DNA of 64,000 nucleotides from an uncultured Lachnospiraceae bacterium. Lineage in GTDB: Bacteria; Bacillota; Clostridia; Lachnospirales; Lachnospiraceae. Positions within the stretch are counted from its first letter, which is position 1. Each line of letters opens with the position of its first letter. This document shows positions 29,665 to 39,376 of this stretch, piece by piece. The position numbers and the translations under genes are program-made. The notes beneath the pieces are model-generated. The model saw nothing but the letters and a program-made list of their open reading frames with translations. It was not told the DNA's origin and ran no database searches. The stretch is taken from the NCBI GenBank assembly GCA_947650005.1, contig CANSTU010000003.1, forward strand, positions 27,049-91,048. The letters run 5' to 3'.

Positions 29665-30629
29665 GATTTTTTCCTCCTTCCGGCCTTCTTCCCATCCCTT
29701 TCCGCACTTACCGTATTCACGAAAACGGAAATGCAGACGATCATAATGGTGATCACATAAGCGCAGGCAGATGCATAGCCATAGGCCGTTCCGCCCTGAG
29801 GCGCCTTGTTGAGCAGGTACATCATCAGCGTCAGCCCGCCGTTATTCACACCGCCCGTCCAGCTGGAGTTGGTCAGAATGAACGGCTCCGTGAACAGGTT
29901 AAACATTCCGATGGTGGACTGTACCAGCGTGAATACGATGATGGGCGTCAGCAGGGGAATTACGATCTTGAACATGATCTTTGTGTTGGTGGCGCCGTCA
30001 ATCCGGGCCGCCTCATAGATATCGTTGCTGATTCCCTGCATACCCGCCAGATAGATTACCATATTCCAGCCAACCCATTTCCAAGCGAACATGACGATGA
30101 CCGCCACCTTGATCAGGCTGCCGTCCCCGCCCAGCCAGTTGATGGGCTCCTCCCCGAAGAAGCTGAGGAAATAGTTGATCGTGCCGTAATTATAACCAAA
30201 CAGACTCTGAAAAATGATCGAGATCGCCACAGAACTCGTCACCATGGGCATAAAGTAAATGGTCTTGAAAATATTTTCTCCCTTCACCAGCTTTGAATTG
30301 AGGATATAAGCCAGCGCAAGCCCGCCCAGAAGGATTGGGATATGGGCAATGATGCCGATGACTACCGTGTTTTTCAAAGCCTTCCAGAACAGTACATCAC
30401 TCAGCAAATTTACATAGTTTTCTAAACCCAGAAAATGCATTTCGGAGATCCCATCCCACCGGAAGAAACTGATGAACAGCCCAGCAGCAATTGGAAACAG
30501 TCCAAAAATTGCAAACAAGATATAGAAGGGCGCAATGTAGGCATATGCCACTCTGTTCTTTTTCAGCGTTTCCATAAACCCCTTCTTTTTTACCGCAACG
30601 GCCGCATTTTGTATTTTATCCAACCTCAT
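29661..30629 (-). CDS. Carbohydrate ABC transporter permease (MalF-like)
   Basis: EAARIDGATNTKIMFKIVIPLLTPI; start could be the upstream ATG at 30665. Confidence 0.9.
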   Translation of the reverse strand: MRLDKIQNAAVAVKKKGFMETLKKNRVAYAYIAPFYILFAIFGLFPIAAGLFISFFRWDGISEMHFLGLENYVNLLSDVLFWKALKNTVVIGIIAHIPILLGGLALAYILNSKLVKGENIFKTIYFMPMVTSSVAISIIFQSLFGYNYGTINYFLSFFGEEPINWLGGDGSLIKVAVIVMFAWKWVGWNMVIYLAGMQGISNDIYEAARIDGATNTKIMFKIVIPLLTPIIVFTLVQSTIGMFNLFTEPFILTNSSWTGGVNNGGLTLMMYLLNKAPQGGTAYGYASACAYVITIMIVCISVFVNTVSAERDGKKAGRRKKS

Positions 30630-30746
30630 ACCTCCCATCCCAGCAGCAAGCGTCGGATTCCACATATAAACAGCCAGACGGGAAACCGCGGACGCAGTTC
30701 CCCCATCCGGCTGCCGTTTGTATCGGAATCCGAAAATGTCAGTCCG

Positions 30747-32190
30747 TTATTCCTGCCATACGCCGGCATCCTTCAATGCCTGGATCTGCTGCTGCTTCAC
30801 TTCCGCCGTCGCCGCTTCGATATCGGAAATGAGCAGAGAACGGATCCCTTCTGCGTCAAGGCCTTGCTGCAGGCCGGAGTTCACTGAGCTGTAGATGCAG
30901 CCCTCTGCAGTGGTATCCATCATGGTGGTAACAACCGGCTTGATGTCCGCCGCAATGTCAGCGGCCAGGGATTTGGGTGTAGGGGTCTGGTTGCCAAAGT
31001 AAGCATCGGGCGCTTCATAGATGGAAGCGTCTTCCCATGCAGGTTTATAAGCGGGATAATAGTCCACTGCTTCAAACATGGCATTCTGCCCTTCCACGGT
31101 CGCCAGCATATAGGTCACAAATGCCCAAGCTGCTTCCTTATTCTCACTGCTTTCCGGAATAACCAGGAAAGAACCGCCCCAATTGGAGCTTGCAATGTTG
31201 CCGTAGAGTTTAGCCGCACCCCAATGGCCTGATCCTTCCGGATCAATATCCTTCTTCAGGAAACCACCGAACCAGGAACCCGTCGCCACGGATGCGCAGG
31301 AACCGTCCGCATAGGCCGCATAGGCCTCCGTGGACCACATATCCACGTTCATATCCCAGCCGTTCTCACGCATTTTGATCACCGCATTCAGACAGTCCAG
31401 ATCGCCGTCCCGTTCCACCTGAAGCTCCAGGTTTTCGTTGTAATAGTCCCTGTTACAGAACATCAGGAAGTACAGGTAAGAGGCATCCGGAAGAAGCCAT
31501 CTTTGCCCCGGAACGTAAACCTTTTCCGCCGCTTCCAACACGCCGTCCCAGGTACTCATCATTTCGGCCACCTCAGTAGGGTCAGTTGGCAGACCGCATT
31601 CTTCAAATACATCCGTGCGGTAGAAATACTGGGCCGGGCCGATATCCCAGGGAAGAGCCACCAGCCTCTCTCCGTCTGAAGAGATCGCCTGATTCCATTT
31701 AAACTCCACAAAATCATCCTTGATGCTGTCAGCGCCCAGGCTCCTTAAGTCTGCCAGGGCCTTAGAATCCCTATACTGTGCGATGTATGCGCCCTCCACC
31801 ATGGCTACGTCAAAGTCACCACTGCCCGCTGCAAGGGAGGTCTGCAGGGCCTGATGATGCGCCGTGGTATCTGTAAACTGCAATTCCACCTCTATGTTGG
31901 GGTATTTTTCCTGAAATCCTGGAAGCGCCGCCTCAAAAGCATCGTCGCCTGAAGGCCAGCCGCCCACCACGATGGATCCGGAAATGGAAGAATCCCCTGC
32001 GGAAGCATCCACTGCTGCATCCCCTCCGGAATTGTCGGAAGAGGCATCTTCGTCGTTTACCTCAATACCCCCCCCCGGATGAATTTGACGCGCTCTGGGA
32101 ACCGGAATTCCCGCAGCCAGCCAGCAGGGAAGCCCCCATGGTCAAGGTAAGGGACAGGGCCAGCAGTTTTTTCACATGTTCACTTCTCAT
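30747..32190 (-). CDS. Carbohydrate ABC transporter substrate-binding lipoprotein, out of frame at a G9 tract (32068-32076)
   Basis: ATG at 32190 gives MRSEHVKKLLALSLTLTMGASLLAGCGNSGSQSASNSSGGGY*; the remaining SBP ORF 30747..32012 lies in another frame, restored if the G tract were 8 or 11 nt. Confidence 0.85.
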
Positions 32191-32199
32191 TTCAATCAT

Positions 32200-32297
32200 G
32201 CTCCTTTCCGCGTGCTTTTGCACGCTCTCAAATCAGGGCGGCGGAAAGCGTCCTTCTTTCCGCCTTGCTCCCTTCTGCCGCCCTTCCAGGCAGCTGT
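32200..32297 (-). repeat. Tandem stem-loop/SD element between lacI-type and SBP genes
   Basis: GCTGCC..GGCGGC-AGAAGGGAGCAA-GGCGGAAAGaaggacgCTTTCCGCC-GCCCTGATTTGAGA-GCGTGCAAAAGCACGC-GGAAAGGAG. Confidence 0.8.
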
Positions 32298-33383
32298 TTA
32301 GAATCTTTTTATATTTCGCACACTATCCGCCTCGATCAGCCGAAAGCCTGCGTGATTCACATATCTGAATTTCTTTCCCTCTATGATATCGAGGAGCACC
32401 TCCGCGCATTTCGCCCCTTGGATGCGCGGAAATACAGAAACCGTGCTCAGAAGAGGGGTCACATACTTACGCGTATCGATTCCGTCAATTCCCATCACCG
32501 ATATGTCTTCCGGAACTTTCATGCCCATTTCCTGGAATCCGCGAATTAAACCCAACGCAAAATCGTCGTTGAATCCCAGGATTGCCGTGGCATCCATTCC
32601 TCGCTCCCTCCACAGATGAGCGGCAAGTACGCCTTTTCCGAAGAAATCCTCGGAAACAGTCACCCATTCTTCCGCCACCTCTTCTCTAAAATTCTTCATC
32701 CGTTCATCGCATTTCAGCCTGGGATCCCGCCGGGTCACCGCGATGTAATAATCCTCCGTGTTCTTCATCCCCCGATCCTTCATCCAGGCATTCCAAGCGA
32801 TTCCTCTTGCCTGCCCGTCCTGAAGAGTATACGGCATTCCGACTGCTATCCTGCGATGTCCTAGTTTCCATAGATACTCCAGAGCGGTTTCCGCCACCTT
32901 GAACATGTCCACGTCCACCACCGGAAGGGGATGGCTGGTATGTAAGTTGTCGCTGTAGGAGGCACTTACCACCGGAAGATGGTAATTCTTTCCATAATTT
33001 TCCAAGTAGAAACGCGCTACGCTCTGATCCTGCATGATGATTCCGTCCACCAGGGTACTCTTGATCTCTTCAAAGGCGATCTGTCCGTTGAACAGAACCA
33101 TATATCCCCTATCCACCGCCACATCCAGCATTCCCTTATACAATTGGATATTGAACGCGTTATCTACATTCTTACAATAGAACAGAATTTGTCGTGTCCT
33201 TTTTTTCTGAAGGGATATGGCCACGGGATTGGGTGCATAATTCAATTCGTCGGCAATTTTCAGTATCTTTTCCTTCTTTTCCCGGGCCACATACCCGCTG
33301 TTGTTAAGCGCCCTGGAAACTACAGAAACAGACGTCCCTGCCTTTTGAGCAATATCTTGTCTGGTAGCCAGCTTTTTCTCCAT
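32298..33383 (-). CDS. LacI family transcriptional regulator
   Basis: LATRQDIAQKAGTSVSVVSRALNNSGYVAREKKEKI. Confidence 0.95.
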   Translation of the reverse strand: MEKKLATRQDIAQKAGTSVSVVSRALNNSGYVAREKKEKILKIADELNYAPNPVAISLQKKRTRQILFYCKNVDNAFNIQLYKGMLDVAVDRGYMVLFNGQIAFEEIKSTLVDGIIMQDQSVARFYLENYGKNYHLPVVSASYSDNLHTSHPLPVVDVDMFKVAETALEYLWKLGHRRIAVGMPYTLQDGQARGIAWNAWMKDRGMKNTEDYYIAVTRRDPRLKCDERMKNFREEVAEEWVTVSEDFFGKGVLAAHLWRERGMDATAILGFNDDFALGLIRGFQEMGMKVPEDISVMGIDGIDTRKYVTPLLSTVSVFPRIQGAKCAEVLLDIIEGKKFRYVNHAGFRLIEADSVRNIKRF

Positions 33384-33650
33384 ACGCTCTGCCCTTTTGC
33401 ACAAATTGCATAATTACAGTTCTATTTATAGGAAAGATTCTGTCCGGCTTTTTGTTTTTATGGTTTAATCATAGTCAATTTAGATGTGATCTGCAATATC
33501 AATATTTGTGGTCGCACGTCCACATGGCAAACTGCACATAACCATAATCGGACAGGGTGAAGCCTTCCTTCCTGCGTAATCGGCTGGAGAAGAGTTCCCC
33601 TCTGCCCGCCGCGTGGGGTAACTTCATCCGTGCCCCCTGCGTATAGCAAA

Positions 33651-33679
33651 AGAACTGCCCGGCAACGCCGGACAGTTCT
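33651..33679 (-). terminator. Terminator of the fba gene
   Basis: GAACTGTCCGGC-GTT-GCCGGGCAGTTCTTTT on the minus strand. Confidence 0.8.
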
Positions 33680-33707
33680 CTTTCTTCTTTCAATACATAA
33701 AGTCCCT

Positions 33708-34571
33708 TTAGGCCTTTCCTACGGAACCGAACATTTCCATTTTAGCCTTTACGGTATCCTTGATGGCCTGTGCGCCAGGGGCAAGAAGTTTTCTGGGATC
33801 GAAGCCTTTCCCTGCCTGATCCTTGCCTGCCTCGATGTATTCCCTTGTCGCCGCTGCGAAGGACAGCTGGCATTCGGTATTCACGTTGATCTTGGACACG
33901 CCCAGGGAGATTGCCTTCTTGATCATATCCTCCGGAATGCCCGTGCCGCCGTGAAGAACCAGAGGCATTTCGCCGGTCAGCTGCTGAATGGCATCCAGGG
34001 TTTCAAAGGAAAGCCCCTGCCAGTTGGCGGGATATTTGCCATGGATATTGCCGATGCCTGCTGCTAGGAAATCGATTCCCAGATCAGCGATCATCTTGCA
34101 TTCCTGGGGATCCGCGCACTCGCCCATGCCAACAACGCCGTCTTCTTCGCCGCCGATGGAACCCACTTCTGCCTCAATGGAGATTCCCTTCTCATGTGCA
34201 GCTGCAACCAGCTCCTTGGTCTTTTCCACGTTCTCAGCGATGGGGTAATGAGAACCATCGAACATAATGGAGGAGAAGCCCGCCTCGATGCACTTATAGC
34301 ATGCTTCATAGCTGCCGTGGTCAAGGTGAAGAGCCACAGGTACAGTGATATTCATCTCTTCCAGCATACCGTTTACCATCCCCACAACGGTCTTGTAACC
34401 GGTCATGTATTTTCCTGCGCCTTCAGATACGCCCAGGATAACAGGGGAATTCAGCTCCTGCGCCGTCTGCAGGATGGCCTTCGTCCACTCCAGATTGTTA
34501 ATGTTGAACTGGCCTACCGCATAGTGGCCTGCTTTTGCTTTGTCGAGCATTTCTTTAGCTGATACTAACAT
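33708..34571 (-). CDS. fba: Class II fructose-bisphosphate aldolase
   Basis: MLVSAKEMLDKAKAGHYAVGQFNINNLEWTKAIL, VALHLDHGSYE, LVLHGGTGIPE. Confidence 0.95.
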   Translation of the reverse strand: MLVSAKEMLDKAKAGHYAVGQFNINNLEWTKAILQTAQELNSPVILGVSEGAGKYMTGYKTVVGMVNGMLEEMNITVPVALHLDHGSYEACYKCIEAGFSSIMFDGSHYPIAENVEKTKELVAAAHEKGISIEAEVGSIGGEEDGVVGMGECADPQECKMIADLGIDFLAAGIGNIHGKYPANWQGLSFETLDAIQQLTGEMPLVLHGGTGIPEDMIKKAISLGVSKINVNTECQLSFAAATREYIEAGKDQAGKGFDPRKLLAPGAQAIKDTVKAKMEMFGSVGKA

Positions 34572-34699
34572 TTTATCTACCTCCATAGATTATTGTAAAA
34601 TGAGAATCCCTTTTACTGGCATCATTATAACTCATATCCGACAAAAAGGAAATACGGAAAGTTAAACTTTTCCCATTCCCCTTTCTTGGTGACAGCAAC

Positions 34700-34949
34700 C
34701 GATCACGCGCCCAGAAGAGTTCGGGTTGGATAGAAGCATCCGGGGAGGTGAGAGGCGTCCTTACCATGTTTCCGCGCGCATTTCGCGCCATGTAGATGAG
34801 ACCTGCTTCCCTGAAGGGCCGTTGCCCGACAGGGAAGCGGCCAGGGCTCATCGAAATGTCGGGCGCGATGGCGCGCGGAAACATGGTAAGGACGCCTCTC
34901 CCTCCCCGGATGCTTCTATCCAACCCGAACTCTTCTGGGCGCGTGATCG
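34700..34949. repeat. 250-bp near-continuous foldback palindrome, about 80-bp outer arms
   Basis: cgatcacgcgcccagaagagttcgggttggatagaagcatccggggagg...gtccttaccatgtttccgcgcgc and its inverted copy at 34871-34949; core acctgcttccctg...cagggaagc. Confidence 0.92.
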
Positions 34950-34950
34950 C

Positions 34951-35847
34951 CTACCCCCTTGGAATCCAAATCTGAAGCGCTTCCTTCTTGTTGACAATTT
35001 CCACGTCCTGATGCCTTCCTCCAAACTCACCGTCCAAGGTCCAAGGGATCTCTTCCTGCGATTCCACACGAAGGGACGCGGTCTTGAAGCAGTACATCTG
35101 GTTGGTGTTGAAATTCGCATTTACCAGATCGGCTAATATCTGGTTCAGTTCTATGGCATTATTGGGACGTTTGATGAGAGTCACTTCGAAAAGGCCATCG
35201 TTTAATTCCACATTTTTTCCAGTAATTCGTTTGAATCCGCCAACGGACATGGAATTGGTGATCATTCCGAAGATAAAGTCATCTTCAATATCCACATCCC
35301 CGGCCGTCACTCTCGCCCGAAAGGAGCGAACCGCAGGCAGCCGTTTCATGCCCTCCAACAGATAGGCCATATGCCCCAGCACATTCTTATATTCCTGCTT
35401 TGTCTCGTAGGATACATCGGTAAAAAGGCCAAAAGCCGCAATATAGACAAAAGTGTCATCGTTGAAAGAGCCTATATCGCAGCAGAAGAGTTCTCCGTTC
35501 ACGATGGCTTCCGCCGCCTGTACCATATTCTTGGGTATTCCCAGGCTGTTTGCAAAATCGTTGGTGCTTCCCGCCGGAATATAGCCCACCGGTATCACCT
35601 TGCTGCTTTGCATAATCCCGGTCACCACTTCATCCAGTGTTCCGTCTCCTCCGCTGCATACCACCCAGTCATATCTTCTCGCTTTTCTCGCCGCTGCCAA
35701 AACCGCATCATGGACGCCCTGGGTAGGATAAACCGTCACTTCGTGCCCGGCCTTTACAAACACATCCAGTATATCGCTCAGATGGGCCTTAATCTGGCTT
35801 TTTCCTGCCCTGGGATTGTAGATAAACAGAATTTTCTTTTTCATCAT
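34951..35847 (-). CDS. YegS/DgkB-like lipid (diacylglycerol) kinase
   Basis: KKILFIYNPRAGKSQIKAHL, VVCSGGDGTLDEVVTGI, GSTNDFANSLGIP. Confidence 0.93.
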   Translation of the reverse strand: MMKKKILFIYNPRAGKSQIKAHLSDILDVFVKAGHEVTVYPTQGVHDAVLAAARKARRYDWVVCSGGDGTLDEVVTGIMQSSKVIPVGYIPAGSTNDFANSLGIPKNMVQAAEAIVNGELFCCDIGSFNDDTFVYIAAFGLFTDVSYETKQEYKNVLGHMAYLLEGMKRLPAVRSFRARVTAGDVDIEDDFIFGMITNSMSVGGFKRITGKNVELNDGLFEVTLIKRPNNAIELNQILADLVNANFNTNQMYCFKTASLRVESQEEIPWTLDGEFGGRHQDVEIVNKKEALQIWIPRG

Positions 35848-35965
35848 GTTGCCTCGCAATCTGCCGCCAAAGGCGGGCTTTCCCTCCCCTTTACCGCTGC
35901 CACAGTTCCATTCGGCATCAAGGGGGAAGCCGAACTGTTCTCACGCCTGTCGTGTTGTAACAAAA

Positions 35966-35985
35966 AGGAGCATATTCATGCTCCT
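35966..35985 (-). terminator. Terminator downstream of the crh-like gene
   Basis: AGGAGCATGAATATGCTCCTTTTTG on the minus strand. Confidence 0.7.
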
Positions 35986-36017
35986 CTTCTCTTTTATCCT
36001 TTAAGCTGCCTATTATG

Positions 36018-36278
36018 TTATTCTGCACTACCGCAGAGGTACTTTGCAATATCTTCCACTGCCGTCTCTTCGTCTGGACCGTCGGCAACCACCGTCACCA
36101 TTTCACCGCTGGCAAGGCCAAGGCTCATCATGCCCATGATACTCTTCGCATTCACCTTTTTCCCTTCCGTTTCCAGATAAACAGTGCTGTCGTGCTGGCT
36201 CGCAACTGCTACGAGCATCGCGACCGGCCTCGCCTCCAGCCCACCGTCCAACTGAATCCTGACTGCCTTTGTCATCAT
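36018..36278 (-). CDS. crh: HPr family protein, Crh-like (His15 replaced by Glu, Ser46 region retained)
   Basis: QLDGGLEARPVAMLVAVA, VNAKSIMGMMSLGLA; next to whiA and rapZ as in the Bacillus yvcJKL-crh order. Confidence 0.85.
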   Translation of the reverse strand: MMTKAVRIQLDGGLEARPVAMLVAVASQHDSTVYLETEGKKVNAKSIMGMMSLGLASGEMVTVVADGPDEETAVEDIAKYLCGSAE

Positions 36279-36390
36279 ACTTCTTCCTCCTTTTAATGCC
36301 TTCCTCTCTCCGCTAGCTCCTAAACGCCAGTTCGGTGAATCGGTTTACTGCCTCCAGAATCCCTATCTTCTACGGCTTTTTTGACGGCTC

Positions 36391-37359
36391 TCATCCATTT
36401 CTCAGGCTGTCGGCCAGTTCGCTCAATTTTCTCAGTCTGTGGTTTACGCCGGATTTCCCCACAGGCGGATTCAGATATCCGCCCAGTTCACGCAGGGGCG
36501 CGTCCGGATAGGCCAGACGTATTTCGGCCATTTCCCTAAGATTATCCGGAAGATTCGCAAGAGCGGCCTTCTGCTGTAAGAAAAGAATATCCTCCACCTG
36601 CCTGCTGGAGGCACTCACTGTCTTGCCAATATTTGCCGTCTCGCAATTGACCCTCCGATTTACGGAATTGCGCATTTCCTTCAGGATCCTGTAATTCTCG
36701 AACTGCATCAAGGACACATGGGCTTCCACGATGTTCAAAAAGTCCGCAATCCCCGTGCCGTCCTTCATATATACGATCTGGTATTTCTTACGTTGCACAA
36801 TCTTCGCCTCCAACCCAAACCCCTGCAGGATGGATTGAATCTGCTTTGCCTGGGAGAGTTGTGTGCAAACGATTTCCAGATGATAACTCTTCTCCGGGTC
36901 GCTCATGGAACCGGAAGCGAGAAACGCGCCCCGGAGGAATGCCCTCTGGCAACACGCATTTTTAATGAGTATAGAACTTACCGTTTCCCGCAGGTTACGG
37001 CAGTCCCCCCGGCTGTCCATGAACTTTGTAGTCAAAAGCACCTGCCTTACTTCATCCGTTTTTGCCAGCATAATGCTGTAAGATGCCGTACTTCCGGGAT
37101 TTTTCAGGCTGACACCAGTATTTATATTAAATGTTTTCTTCAATAATGTAAAGCATTTTCTCACAACAGCCTCATTTTCAGCCTGAATTCGTATTTTACC
37201 CGGATTTTCAATTTTATTTTGGGCACTTTTACCTAAAAACACAGGTTCGATACAATCCCCGCAGAAGTGGAGGATAGACGCCAGTTCCGCGATCTGGCAA
37301 TGTCTTGCCGTAGGTTCCTGCTTCGACAGTTCTTCCTTCACATTTCCTGAAAAAGACAT
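36391..37359 (-). CDS. whiA: DNA-binding protein WhiA
   Basis: MSFSGNVKEELSKQEP, RLAYPDAPLRELGGYLNPPVGKSGVNHRLRKLSELADSL. Confidence 0.95.
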   Translation of the reverse strand: MSFSGNVKEELSKQEPTARHCQIAELASILHFCGDCIEPVFLGKSAQNKIENPGKIRIQAENEAVVRKCFTLLKKTFNINTGVSLKNPGSTASYSIMLAKTDEVRQVLLTTKFMDSRGDCRNLRETVSSILIKNACCQRAFLRGAFLASGSMSDPEKSYHLEIVCTQLSQAKQIQSILQGFGLEAKIVQRKKYQIVYMKDGTGIADFLNIVEAHVSLMQFENYRILKEMRNSVNRRVNCETANIGKTVSASSRQVEDILFLQQKAALANLPDNLREMAEIRLAYPDAPLRELGGYLNPPVGKSGVNHRLRKLSELADSLRNG

Positions 37360-37372
37360 ATTCCACCCGCCT

Positions 37373-38242
37373 TTACTTCACATCCCTGTGGCTGATGGTC
37401 AGCCCATAATTTCCTTTGTTCCGAAGCCGGTCATAGAGTCCGTTTGCCAGAGTCACGCTGCGGTGTTTTCCCCCGGTACAGCCGATTCCCACCACCAGCT
37501 GGTATTTCCCCTCTTTGATGTAATTGGGAATCAGGAATAAAAGCATGTCCTCCAGTCGGTTCAGAAACTGCCCGGCCTCCGCAAATCCCATCACAAAATC
37601 CTGCACCCCCTTATCATTCCCTGTGAGGTACTTCAATTCATCTATATAGAAGGGGTTGGGAAGGAATCTGACATCGAATACCAGATCCGCGTCTGTCGGT
37701 ATGCCGTTCTTGAAGCCAAAGGAAACGATATTAATGATAAGATTATTATACTCTTCGTTACGCACAAAAATTCTGTCTATTTCTTCCTTTAATTCGCGGG
37801 TTAACAGCTTGGAAGTGTCGATCACATAGTCCGCCTGTTTTTTGATCTGGGCCAGGATTCCCCGTTCCCGGTGAATGCCATCCTCTATTCTGCTGTCCCC
37901 CTGCATGCACAGGGGATGCATCCGCCTGCTCTCCTTATACCGCTTCACCAGCGTGGCGTCGCTGGCATCCATAAAAAGGATCTCGAACACATAACCGTTC
38001 TGGCGCAGCATATCCAGAATCTTCATTACGTCCACAAAGGCCTGGTCGGCGCGTATATCCAGTCCCAGAGCCGCCTTGGATACTTCATTGTTCGGCGTCA
38101 TGAGAAGCCCCATCAATTTCTCTATCAAAGGCACGGGAAGATTGTCCACACAGAAATATCCCACATCCTCCAGCATTCTCATTACCGTATTCTTGCCGCC
38201 GCCGCTCATCCCAGTTACGATCACAAATCTCATTCCCGCCAC
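37373..38242 (-). CDS. rapZ: RNase adapter RapZ / YvcJ nucleotide-binding protein
   Basis: MRFVIVTGMSGGGKNTVMRMLEDVGYFCVDNLPVPLI, GCTGGKHRSVTLA. Confidence 0.95.
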   Translation of the reverse strand: MAGMRFVIVTGMSGGGKNTVMRMLEDVGYFCVDNLPVPLIEKLMGLLMTPNNEVSKAALGLDIRADQAFVDVMKILDMLRQNGYVFEILFMDASDATLVKRYKESRRMHPLCMQGDSRIEDGIHRERGILAQIKKQADYVIDTSKLLTRELKEEIDRIFVRNEEYNNLIINIVSFGFKNGIPTDADLVFDVRFLPNPFYIDELKYLTGNDKGVQDFVMGFAEAGQFLNRLEDMLLFLIPNYIKEGKYQLVVGIGCTGGKHRSVTLANGLYDRLRNKGNYGLTISHRDVK

Positions 38243-38403
38243 CGCGCCTTTCTTTCCCGGCCAGTGCCGGGATGGTACACTCCTTTGTTTTCATCCGTTC
38301 GGTTATTCGTAACGATTCGGCCAGACGAACCGCCACGATTTTGGTCATATAAATAAGAGAAGCCATCGGTCTCCCTCCGGTTTCTCCTACCCATCTTCCG
38401 CTT

Positions 38404-39315
38404 TTAAAAATCCCCAAGGAATATCACTTCCGGCTCCAGCCTAATGCCGGAACGTTCTTTGACGGTATCCACAACCTTCCTGATCAGCGCAGCGACGTCA
38501 GCCGCAGTGGCGGTTCCATCGTTGATCACAAAACCGCAGTGCTTTTCAGACACCTTTGCGCCTCCCACACGGGCGCCTGCAAGGCCCGATTCCATGATCA
38601 GCTTTCCGGCAAAGTTTCCCTCTGGCCTTTTAAAGGTGCTTCCCGCGCTGGCGTATTCCAGGGGTTGTTTTTCCCTTCGTCTGGAGGCCAGATCGTTCAT
38701 ACGGTCCGCAATCTCTTCCCGTACGCCCTTTTCCAGCTTCATACAAACTTCCGTCACCACATAGGGCCTGTCTCTCAAAACACTGCTTCGATAGCCGAAC
38801 TCCATCGTCTCCTGATTCAGCGTCAGGACGTTTCCGTCCGTGTACATCACCTGTACCGACTCCACGATCTGGCTCATCTCGCCCCCATAAGCCCCGGCAT
38901 TCATCCGTACGCCGCCGCCCACACTGCCTGGGATACCCGAGGCAAACTCCAGACCTGTAAGGCCGTCTTCCATAGCTGCCCGGGCTGCCTGGGAAAGTGA
39001 CGCCGCTGCTCCCGCCGTCACCCGGTCGCCTTCCACACGTACTTCGGAAAACTCCCCTGCAAGGGTAATGATCACGCCCCGGTATCCTCTGTCTCCTACC
39101 AAAAGATTGCTCCCTTTTCCGAGTAGGAAATAGGGCCATCCCGCAAGGTTCAGATAGCGGATCACCTTTTCAAGCTGTCCCCTTTTTTCCACGCTCACCA
39201 GAACCTCTGCCGGGCCGCCCACGCGAAAGGTGGTGTGCCCGGCCATCGGCTCTTCCTGATGAATATTTTCCGCTGGAACCACGGTCTTCAGAAAATCTAT
39301 TAAAGCTTTGCTCAC
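38404..39315 (-). CDS. murB: UDP-N-acetylmuramate dehydrogenase
   Basis: HTTFRVGGPAEVLV, GSVGGGVRMNAGAYGGEM, SAGSTFKRPEGNFAGKLI. Confidence 0.95.
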   Translation of the reverse strand: MSKALIDFLKTVVPAENIHQEEPMAGHTTFRVGGPAEVLVSVEKRGQLEKVIRYLNLAGWPYFLLGKGSNLLVGDRGYRGVIITLAGEFSEVRVEGDRVTAGAAASLSQAARAAMEDGLTGLEFASGIPGSVGGGVRMNAGAYGGEMSQIVESVQVMYTDGNVLTLNQETMEFGYRSSVLRDRPYVVTEVCMKLEKGVREEIADRMNDLASRRREKQPLEYASAGSTFKRPEGNFAGKLIMESGLAGARVGGAKVSEKHCGFVINDGTATAADVAALIRKVVDTVKERSGIRLEPEVIFLGDF

Positions 39316-39376
39316 TGCTGTCTACTACTCCCGTTTCATCCTGCTATAAGAATATGATATGCCGCATTCTGCGGTT

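Noticed and set aside
34573-35136. ORFs 34573..34923 (-), 34726..35136 (+) and 34848..35120 (-)
   Set aside because: Mirror-image translations of the 250-bp palindrome; treated as by-products.
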